Shown in pieces: positions 24,508 through 31,862 of a stretch of DNA of 63,278 nucleotides. The DNA comes from Hoskinsella mucinilytica (GTDB lineage Bacteria; Bacillota_I; Bacilli_A; Erysipelotrichales; Erysipelotrichaceae). The translations under genes were made by a program, and so were the position numbers. Position 1 is the stretch's first letter. The number at the start of each line of letters is the position of its first letter. Under the pieces are notes generated by a model that was not told the DNA's origin, made no database searches, and was given only the letters and a program-made list of their open reading frames with translations. The stretch lies in the NCBI RefSeq assembly GCF_045223415.1, contig NZ_JBEQZJ010000026.1:1-63278 (forward strand), written 5' to 3'.

Positions 24508-25138
24508 CTGTCATCTTTCCTCTCAATTGTTTTGCGATGATCGCTTCTACCGGTGAAAAGATTACTTCAAATCCGATACCAAGGATATAAGCGAAGCAAG
24601 CCTGTGTTAAAAACTCAGTAAAAGGCAAAACTCCGATAAATGCAATGGTCTCAAATAAGAAAGAATCGATCACATGCGCAAAAGCGGATGAGCCTAGTGC
24701 ACGAGCAATGAAACTGGAAGCAAAGATACCTTTGCTTCTTTTTAACTTTGTAAAGATAACGTTGTTACATAGATTTGAGAAAACATATGCGATCAAAGAA
24801 CCCATAATAATTCTAGGTGTAAAACCCAACACACTTGCATAAGCATCTTGCATCGTCCATCCATCATAGGCAGGCAATGCAATAACGATATAGAATACGA
24901 TCATTGCGGTGATATTCACAAAGAAACCAGCTAGGATAATGCTTTTGGCAATCTTCTTACCATAAAATTCAACAATCAGATCTCCTAATATATAGGTGAT
25001 TGGAAATAAGATGACACCTCCATCAACTGCAATACCAAAAAAATCCCATAGCTTGATTGCCGCTAGATTTGAAATCAGCAGCGCACTTACCGATATCGTC
25101 GCAAAATAGATCAAAAGTTTCTGTTTAAAATTTGGCAT
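24497..25138 (-). CDS. yhhQ: YhhQ/VUT family queuosine-precursor transporter
   Basis: About 213 residues with six membrane helices. Family landmarks: LLIYFATISVSALLISNLAAIKLW, GGVILFPITYILGDLIVEFYG, SLIAYVFSNLCNNVIF, and SSAFAHVIDSFLFETIAFIG with the conserved His/Asp. YhhQ imports queuosine precursors across the inner membrane. It overlaps tgt by 11 nt. The start is chosen as the ATG at 25138 (MPNFKQK) because the preceding frame runs through a terminator hairpin. No Shine-Dalgarno is seen, and a TATAAT lies only 7 nt upstream, so the message may be leaderless or the start may differ. Confidence 0.88.
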   Translation of the reverse strand: MPNFKQKLLIYFATISVSALLISNLAAIKLWDFFGIAVDGGVILFPITYILGDLIVEFYGKKIAKSIILAGFFVNITAMIVFYIVIALPAYDGWTMQDAYASVLGFTPRIIMGSLIAYVFSNLCNNVIFTKLKRSKGIFASSFIARALGSSAFAHVIDSFLFETIAFIGVLPFTEFLTQACFAYILGIGFEVIFSPVEAIIAKQLRGKMTDEI

Positions 25139-25166
25139 GGTGATATTATAGCATAAGCAATCCTTT

Positions 25167-25213
25167 AAATAAAAGCCCAAACTTCTATTTTTCTTATGAA
25201 AGAAGTGTTGGGC
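25167..25213 (-). terminator. Terminator of the ABC transporter gene
   Basis: Arms GCCCAA-CACTTCT and AGAAGT-TTGGGC on the minus strand, followed by TTTTATTT; 49 nt after the ABC stop codon and just before yhhQ. Confidence 0.75.
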
Positions 25214-25261
25214 AATTCATCGGATATGTTTAATTAAAAATTGTTATCTTTTCCTTATTTA

Positions 25262-28200
25262 TCATTCTGTACGAAGAGCGGTCACAGGGTCTTCTTGTGC
25301 AGCCTTCTTTGATGGAATCAAACCACCGATCAAGGTCAATATCACACTTAAGACGATCAAGATCAAACCGCCTACCCACGGAAGTGCTGCGCTAACTTCT
25401 ACATTTCCTGCTAGATGGTGAATCAGCATATTGCCCGGAATCAACAACAACAAGGTAATCACGATACCTAAGACACCTGCCAATAACCCTATGATAAAGG
25501 TTTCAGCATTAAATACTTGAGATACATTTCGTTTTGAAGCACCGATTGCTCGTAAGATACCGATTTCCTTTTTACGTTCTAATACGCTGATATAGGTAAT
25601 GACTCCAATCATAATAGAGGATACCACAAGGGAAATAGCCACAAATGCAATCAATACATAGCTGATTACATTAATGATATCCGTCACAGATGACATCAAG
25701 GTGCCGACATAATCGGTATAGGAAATCACTTTATCTTCATCAACTTTTTTCATTTCCTCATTATAGTTATCTAAAACATCAATGACTTTTTGTTTGCTTT
25801 CAAAGTCTTTCGGATAAATATTGATACCACTTGGTTTATCAAAATCAGCATAGCCTAAATTTTTCAAATTTCCATCATAAGAAGATACTTCTTTGGTCAT
25901 CAATGACATCATTAGTTCAGATAACTCTTCCTCACTCATATTCATTTGAATGGCTTTTGAGAATGCACTTGCGTCAATCTGGATCGCATCTTGCATACGA
26001 TTCGCAAGATCTCCCATTTGAAGACTCATTTGTTGTTGGATCTGTTGTGATAATTGCTCTGACAACAAAGTACCATATTGTGTCATGATCGTTGTCATTT
26101 GCTTTTGTAGTTGTGTTTGAAATTGTTCTACCATTCCACTATCCTGTAATAGCTTTGTCATTTCTGATTGAATCAACTTCTGTGCATCTTCTGTTTGAAT
26201 ATAAGCAATAAAATATTCATTCATCTTTGTAGGATCGATCATAGCGTTTTTTACGAGATATTCTTGAAAGTCTTTCATCAATACTTGACTCATTGCATTG
26301 ATTTGATCTTCTGTAATAGAAATCTTCATATCAGATAAAATTCCAGTAAAGTCTATTTGAGGTAGCTTTGACATATCAATATCGATCGAACTTAAATCAA
26401 GATCAGACATACCACCTTGTAACTTACTTTGATCAAACGTAAATGCTTGTTGGAGCATATTCGTATCTATGGTAAACAAAGAATTCATATCAAATTGATT
26501 ACCACTTTTATCCGTAAATGATTTTCCGGTAAATACATCCTTAGATGGATCCGCAAGTTGACTTTTCACGATATTACTAGCCTTTGCCTCTTCAATAACA
26601 TGCGTTGTCAATTCGGCAGTATAACCGATGCCCGTCTTCAACATGGTTGCTGTTGCGGATTCTTTTGGTTGAACAATACCGACTATCTTGATATCTTCCC
26701 CTTGGTTGATCAGCTTTTTCATATAAGCTTGGTCTTCCGTTTTATCTTTATAGACATGATAAGTATCATCATATTCATAATAATCTGATGCCTGTACTAA
26801 TTTGAAGGTGGTTCCTATGATTTCATCATAAGCATAAGAACCGCTTTCCTCAGGTACATTTACTTTTTCATCCTTTGAAAACTGTTCCATCATCTTATCC
26901 AATTCTTTATAATCACGCAATCCCAAAGTATATAACATAAAGTCATTGATATTACCGTTTTTAGATAAAACAAGTACACATTCTTTATAGTTTTCAGGCC
27001 ATCTACCTGATTTCATATCATATTGATCCTCATACAACGCTTTACTACTTGGCATTTGATAGAAAACATCAGTGCTCATCATAGAAGACATCATACTATT
27101 GGAATTACTGGAGGATCCCAACCCAATACTTGAGAAAGATTTATCAGGATGTACCTGTCGAATAGCGTCTGTATTGGATTGATAAATTTGCGGAGCTACT
27201 TGGTAGCTATATTCAATAGCATTTGTATTCTGTTCAAGATCAGTTTGCCCTTGATCGATATATTGTTTTAATGAAGTTAAATCATTTGAACCGATCTTGG
27301 ATAACATATTGGTAATCATAGAGGATACATAAATCTTGGAATCCTCTTTTTCTTCCTTATTTCCACTTGGATGACCATCCGCCATCATAGATGTAATATC
27401 AAACCCTGTGCTTTGTATTTGTAATGGATATTCAGAAAGAGTTTCTTCTTCTATGGATTGTATATATTGATTCACACCATTGGATAATGATAAAATCAAC
27501 GCAATCCCTATGATTCCAATGGATCCTGCAAAAGAGGTTAAGATCGTTCTTGCTTTTTTTGTACGCAGATTATGGAAGCTTAATACCAAAGAAGTGAGAA
27601 AAGACATGGATGATTTACCCATATTTTCATGCTTTGGTTGTACCTCCTCTTGTTCCTTATTTTCATAAGGATCACTATCACTGATAATCTTCCCATCCCT
27701 TAATTCTACAATACGTGTCGCATAATCTTTTGCCAATTCTGGGTTGTGTGTTACCATCACGACAAGACGATCTTTTGCGACTTCCTTCAACAAATTCATG
27801 ACTTGGATACTGGTTTCACTATCCAAAGCTCCTGTTGGTTCATCCGCTAATAAAATATCCGGATCATTGACCAATGCACGAGCAATTGCCACACGTTGCA
27901 TTTGTCCTCCAGACATTTGATTTGGCTTTTTATGCCCTTGATCCCCTAATCCTACCTGCTCCAAAGCTTTCTTTGCTTTTTGTCTTCTCTGTGCTTTCGA
28001 TACCCCGGATATCGTTAACGCAAGCTCAACATTAGCCAATACGCTTTGATGTGGAATTAGATTATAACTTTGAAATACAAAACCAATGGTATGATTACGA
28101 TAAGAATCCCAATCTCTGTCCTTGTATTTTTTTGTGGAAATCCCATTGATGATCAAATCACCTTTATCATAACGATCCAGACCGCCAATGATATTCAATA

Positions 28201-28339
28201 GCGTAGTTTTCCCAGACCCGCTTGGTCCTAAAATCGCCAAAAATTCATTATCTCTAAGATTTAAACTAACACCATCCAGTGCCCTTTGTATTAAATTTCC
28301 GGTTTTATATTCTTTATATATATCCTTAATTTGAAGCAT
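25262..28339 (-). CDS. Fused ABC transporter ATPase-permease (MacB/FtsX type)
   Basis: 1025 residues. ATPase domain (about 1-230): Walker A GPSGSGKTTL, signature MSGGQMQRVAIARAL, Walker B LLADEPTGALDS, H-loop VTHN. A first membrane helix at about 255-280 (FAGSIGIIGIALILSLSNG) leads into an unusually long extracytoplasmic domain (about 285-885). That domain is rich in Gln/Met/Asp and includes a helical stretch of predicted coiled-coil character at about 690-790. Three C-terminal FtsX-type helices (about 895-1020) finish the protein. Such mechanotransmission-type ABC proteins move lipoproteins or peptides or confer antibiotic resistance. It is a single gene with its own terminator. Substrate unknown. 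Confidence 0.9.
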   Translation of the reverse strand: MLQIKDIYKEYKTGNLIQRALDGVSLNLRDNEFLAILGPSGSGKTTLLNIIGGLDRYDKGDLIINGISTKKYKDRDWDSYRNHTIGFVFQSYNLIPHQSVLANVELALTISGVSKAQRRQKAKKALEQVGLGDQGHKKPNQMSGGQMQRVAIARALVNDPDILLADEPTGALDSETSIQVMNLLKEVAKDRLVVMVTHNPELAKDYATRIVELRDGKIISDSDPYENKEQEEVQPKHENMGKSSMSFLTSLVLSFHNLRTKKARTILTSFAGSIGIIGIALILSLSNGVNQYIQSIEEETLSEYPLQIQSTGFDITSMMADGHPSGNKEEKEDSKIYVSSMITNMLSKIGSNDLTSLKQYIDQGQTDLEQNTNAIEYSYQVAPQIYQSNTDAIRQVHPDKSFSSIGLGSSSNSNSMMSSMMSTDVFYQMPSSKALYEDQYDMKSGRWPENYKECVLVLSKNGNINDFMLYTLGLRDYKELDKMMEQFSKDEKVNVPEESGSYAYDEIIGTTFKLVQASDYYEYDDTYHVYKDKTEDQAYMKKLINQGEDIKIVGIVQPKESATATMLKTGIGYTAELTTHVIEEAKASNIVKSQLADPSKDVFTGKSFTDKSGNQFDMNSLFTIDTNMLQQAFTFDQSKLQGGMSDLDLSSIDIDMSKLPQIDFTGILSDMKISITEDQINAMSQVLMKDFQEYLVKNAMIDPTKMNEYFIAYIQTEDAQKLIQSEMTKLLQDSGMVEQFQTQLQKQMTTIMTQYGTLLSEQLSQQIQQQMSLQMGDLANRMQDAIQIDASAFSKAIQMNMSEEELSELMMSLMTKEVSSYDGNLKNLGYADFDKPSGINIYPKDFESKQKVIDVLDNYNEEMKKVDEDKVISYTDYVGTLMSSVTDIINVISYVLIAFVAISLVVSSIMIGVITYISVLERKKEIGILRAIGASKRNVSQVFNAETFIIGLLAGVLGIVITLLLLIPGNMLIHHLAGNVEVSAALPWVGGLILIVLSVILTLIGGLIPSKKAAQEDPVTALRTE

Positions 28340-28483
28340 GTTTTTACATCCTTTCCCTAATAATGACTTTATTTATCTATTCACAAGTTATGTTTATTAT
28401 ACTCTGAAATGAATAATAAAAGGGGAAATAACAAAATTTCCCACAAATTATCGATTAGATCATTTTATCATAGCTTCTTATGA

Positions 28484-28516
28484 TAGAAAACTGTAACACT
28501 TGATTTGTGTTACAGT
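28484..28516 (-). terminator. Terminator of the uvrA-hprK-lgt-trxB operon
   Basis: Minus-strand stem ACTGTAACAC / GTGTTACAGT with a 7-nt loop and TTTTC tract, 11 nt after the trxB stop. Confidence 0.8.
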
Positions 28517-28526
28517 CTATGTCTAT

Positions 28527-29447
28527 TTAAATTCCTTTGATGTTATGGAAGGCGTGCTGTGCGGCAATAGCACCATCATTGGTCGCTGTTACTACTTGAC
28601 GTAATTTTTTATCAATCACATCACCTGCACCATACAGACCTTTCACTTTCGTTTCGCAATTATCATCGACGATCATATAGCCTTTTTCATTCAATACCGG
28701 TAATCCTTCTAAGAATGATGTAGCCGGATCTAATCCGATATATGGGAAAATGCCATGCGTTTTGATTTCTGTTTGAACTTTTGTTTCCACGTTTTCTACG
28801 ATCAACGCAGTCACTCGTTTTCCATCATCCACAACTCTAACAGGCACATGTTTTGTGACAATGGTTATTTTCGGATTCTTTTTAATGGCTTCCTGAACAA
28901 TACTGTCGGCACGGAATATATCTCTTCGAATAACGATATGAACACGGCTCGCAAATTGTGTTAGATAATTCGCTTCTTCCAAAGCAGAATTACCACCTCC
29001 AATGACCACAACTTCTTGGTCTTTGAAAAAGGCACCATCACATACTGCACAATAACTAACACCTCGACCGATATTTTCTTCTTCTCCAGGCACTTTCATC
29101 ATACGTTCTTGTGTACCTGTGGCAACAATAACAGCTTTGGCTTCATACACATTACCATCATCACAGATGACTTTCTTATATTCGCCATCTTCAACCTTGA
29201 TCACATTACCATATAAATATTCTGCGCCAAACGCAGTGGAATGCTCAAACATATCGCTGGCAAGCTTTGCGCCATTGGTACTGGCAATTCCGGGCCAATT
29301 ACTGATTTCATATGTTTTCACTAACTTACCACCAGGTGCTCCCATTTCTAACATCGCTGTAGAAAGCCCTGCTCTTGAACCATAAATTGCCGCAGACATC
29401 CCTGCCGGACCTGCACCTATAATCATTAAATCGTAGCGTCGCTCCAT
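28527..29447 (-). CDS. trxB: Thioredoxin reductase
   Basis: 306 residues. FAD motif IIGAGPAGMSAAIY, redox-active C133-A-V-C136 (SYCAVCDG), NADPH motif VIGGGNSALEEA with the 2'-phosphate binding RR in VIRRDIFRA, and the second FAD motif YGAGDVID. It transfers electrons from NADPH through FAD to thioredoxin in the cytosol. The start has AAGGAGG at 7 nt and lies 22 nt inside the end of the lgt fusion gene. It is the last gene of a four-gene operon. Confidence 0.95.
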   Translation of the reverse strand: MERRYDLMIIGAGPAGMSAAIYGSRAGLSTAMLEMGAPGGKLVKTYEISNWPGIASTNGAKLASDMFEHSTAFGAEYLYGNVIKVEDGEYKKVICDDGNVYEAKAVIVATGTQERMMKVPGEEENIGRGVSYCAVCDGAFFKDQEVVVIGGGNSALEEANYLTQFASRVHIVIRRDIFRADSIVQEAIKKNPKITIVTKHVPVRVVDDGKRVTALIVENVETKVQTEIKTHGIFPYIGLDPATSFLEGLPVLNEKGYMIVDDNCETKVKGLYGAGDVIDKKLRQVVTATNDGAIAAQHAFHNIKGI

Positions 29448-30898
29448 TCGTGATCCTCCTTTAAAAGAGTAATGAACTCTTGCATATCTCTAATCATAGC
29501 ACACGGTTTTGTGTCTTGCATTTCTTTTGCACGACTTTCTTCAAAAACAAAAGCCACCGAAAATGCTCCCATGTTTTTTGCTGCCTGTATATCCGTAGGT
29601 GAATCCCCTACATAAATCAAATCATCATGGGCCCTTGGTATCATGGAAGCCGCTTTTAAAATTCCGGATGGATCAGGTTTTGGCTTTTCCACATCTTCAC
29701 AGCCAACGATCACTTTGAAATAGGAATCGATATGACAACTTGCCAATCCCATTGCAATGACATCCTTACGTTTATTGCTTACAAGTGCTATATCATAGCC
29801 TTGTTCCTTTAGATAGTCCAAGGTTTCTTTGACATGAGGAATTTCTTTCACATATTGATCGTGATGATCATGATTGAATTTACGATAATATGAAACGATT
29901 TCCTCAACCATAGACGCATCGAAATAACGTAAGAAGCTTTCTTCCAAGGTTGGTCCTAAAAAGCTATATAATTCTTCATCACTTAATACATAGCCTGGCT
30001 TATAATGGGCAAATGTATGACGAAAGCTTTCAAAAATCAAATCTTTGGTATCGACCAAGGTTCCATCAAGATCAAAAACAACCACCGGTTTTTCTTTACG
30101 AAATGGCCATACCTTTTGAAATAACTTATCCCAAACACCCAGGATACCACAAATTCCGATGATAATGCCTATGATGGATACTACCTGTGCGATCCTCAAT
30201 GGTCCTAGCATCAAAGAATCCGTTCGAAAACCTTCCACAAAGAAACGTACCATACCATACCAAGTTAGATATGCCCATGCCATATCACCACGTTTTTTTC
30301 TTCCGTATTTCTTATACACAAAGGTGATCAACAGAAAACCGATGATGTTACCGACACTTTCAAATAGGAAGGTTGGTTGACGATAATGACCGTTTATATA
30401 CATATTATCCTTGATAAAGGATGGAAAGTGATCATAAAAGGAATCTTTCACAATCCCTCCATATGCTTCATGGTTCATGAAATTACCCCATCTACCAATA
30501 GCTTGTGCTAACATCACATTAGGGAATATCGCATCCGCAACTCTTAAACCATTGATACAATGACGTTTAAAATACCATACACCAAACAATACTCCTGCAA
30601 TCAATCCTCCATGTATGGCAAGTCCACCTTCCCAAATATAAAAGATACGAATAGGATCTGCTGCATATTGATTTCCCCATTCAAAGATCACATAATAAAT
30701 TCTAGCTCCGATGATGCTGATGGGTAACATCATGATAAAGAAATTCAGGAATACATCTTCATCATATCCCCATTTTTTTAACTGATGAATGGACAAATAA
30801 TATGCGATAAATGCCCCGCTCAGAATAATCACAGCATACCATGTAACGGATAATGGTCCTATGGTCAATACTGTTTGCATATCTGGAAATAATGACAT
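29426..30898 (-). CDS. lgt: Prolipoprotein diacylglyceryl transferase fused to a PpaX-like HAD phosphatase
   Basis: About 490 residues. Residues 1-262 are a full Lgt: seven membrane helices, IWEGGLAIHGG with the catalytic His region, and the signature GRWGNFMNHEAYG (about 136-148). After a short linker (WPFRKEK) comes a complete HAD domain (about 272-491) with motif I DLDGTLVD (277-284), motif II SNK, and KPDPSGI...YVGDSPTDI. Lgt attaches diacylglycerol to the lipobox Cys of prolipoproteins. The HAD half resembles PpaX, the pyrophosphatase that clears PPi made by HPr phosphorylase. In Bacillus hprK, lgt and ppaX are separate neighbours in this same order. The ATG at 30898 has GGAGG at 7 nt. 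Confidence 0.94.
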   Translation of the reverse strand: MSLFPDMQTVLTIGPLSVTWYAVIILSGAFIAYYLSIHQLKKWGYDEDVFLNFFIMMLPISIIGARIYYVIFEWGNQYAADPIRIFYIWEGGLAIHGGLIAGVLFGVWYFKRHCINGLRVADAIFPNVMLAQAIGRWGNFMNHEAYGGIVKDSFYDHFPSFIKDNMYINGHYRQPTFLFESVGNIIGFLLITFVYKKYGRKKRGDMAWAYLTWYGMVRFFVEGFRTDSLMLGPLRIAQVVSIIGIIIGICGILGVWDKLFQKVWPFRKEKPVVVFDLDGTLVDTKDLIFESFRHTFAHYKPGYVLSDEELYSFLGPTLEESFLRYFDASMVEEIVSYYRKFNHDHHDQYVKEIPHVKETLDYLKEQGYDIALVSNKRKDVIAMGLASCHIDSYFKVIVGCEDVEKPKPDPSGILKAASMIPRAHDDLIYVGDSPTDIQAAKNMGAFSVAFVFEESRAKEMQDTKPCAMIRDMQEFITLLKEDHEWSDATI

Positions 30899-30913
30899 CA
30901 CTCTTCCTCCAAT

Positions 30914-31858
30914 CTATTGTCCATTTTTATTTTTTTCAATATAATCTAATACTCTTTGTTCAAATTCTTTTGCGCTATCCATACCCATTTCACTTAAGGT
31001 ATAGTTCGTAACTGCTGATTCAATGATGACTGCCATAGAACGACCTTCTCTAACCGGCACAACGATTTTCGGGATATCCACACCTAATATATTTTCATGC
31101 TTCTTTTCTTCGATTCCAACTCGATCATAATCCTGATCTGGCTTCCAAGATTCTAAGTTTACTTGAAAATCTACTTGTGTCTTCGGAAGCACGGAGCTTA
31201 CGCCAAACATTCTTGCGACATTGATGATACCAATACCACGTATTTCTAACATTCCGGTCAATAGCTCTGGAGCCTTTCCAACAATCTTGTTATGAATCCT
31301 ATAACAATCTACACGATCATCCGCCACAAGCAGATGTCCTCGTTTGATAAGTTCCAATGCGATTTCACTTTTACCCATGCCGCTTTCTCCACGAATCAAT
31401 ACACCTTTTCCATAGATAGACAGCAAACCACCGTGCAGGCATTGACTGGTTGCTAATTGCTCATCCAGAAACGCTACGATATCTACGATCAAACGGGTCG
31501 TTGGAGAAACGGAACTGAATACCGGAAAGTTCTTTTTCTTTGCACAACGACTTAACGACGCAGGACATTCATGTCCTTTGGTAATGATAATAGCCGGTGT
31601 GGTATCATTGGTAATAAAATCAAAAGCCTTACGTTGTTTTTGTGCACTCATACTGGATATATAAGCAATTTCTTTATCTCCAAGCACAACAAGGCGTTTT
31701 TGTTGACTATTCTCAAAGAAGCCGGCCAATTCTAATCCCGGTCGATTGGTATCCGCCATAACAATTTGGCGATTCAAGCTTTCTTCATTTCCCGTAATCT
31801 GTACAAAGTCAAACGCATTGACCAATGCCTTTACGGATACACTTGTCTGTTCTTCCAT
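30914..31858 (-). CDS. hprK: HPr kinase/phosphorylase
   Basis: 314 residues. N-terminal domain (about 1-130), then the kinase core with P-loop GESGMGKSEIALEL, HLLVADDRVDCY, and the signature LEIRGIGIINVARMFG. The C-terminal helix follows VGIEEKKHENILGVDIPKIVVPVREGRSMA. It phosphorylates HPr on Ser46 when glycolytic intermediates are high and reverses this by phosphorolysis, releasing PPi. It thus drives CcpA-dependent catabolite control. It starts 4 nt before the uvrA stop and ends 15 nt before the lgt fusion start, within one operon. Confidence 0.96.
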   Translation of the reverse strand: MEEQTSVSVKALVNAFDFVQITGNEESLNRQIVMADTNRPGLELAGFFENSQQKRLVVLGDKEIAYISSMSAQKQRKAFDFITNDTTPAIIITKGHECPASLSRCAKKKNFPVFSSVSPTTRLIVDIVAFLDEQLATSQCLHGGLLSIYGKGVLIRGESGMGKSEIALELIKRGHLLVADDRVDCYRIHNKIVGKAPELLTGMLEIRGIGIINVARMFGVSSVLPKTQVDFQVNLESWKPDQDYDRVGIEEKKHENILGVDIPKIVVPVREGRSMAVIIESAVTNYTLSEMGMDSAKEFEQRVLDYIEKNKNGQ

Positions 31859-31862
31859 CGCA

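Noticed and set aside
25139..25261. preQ1 riboswitch before yhhQ
   Set aside because: The only structure seen is the terminator of the ABC transporter; no preQ1 aptamer core could be recognised.
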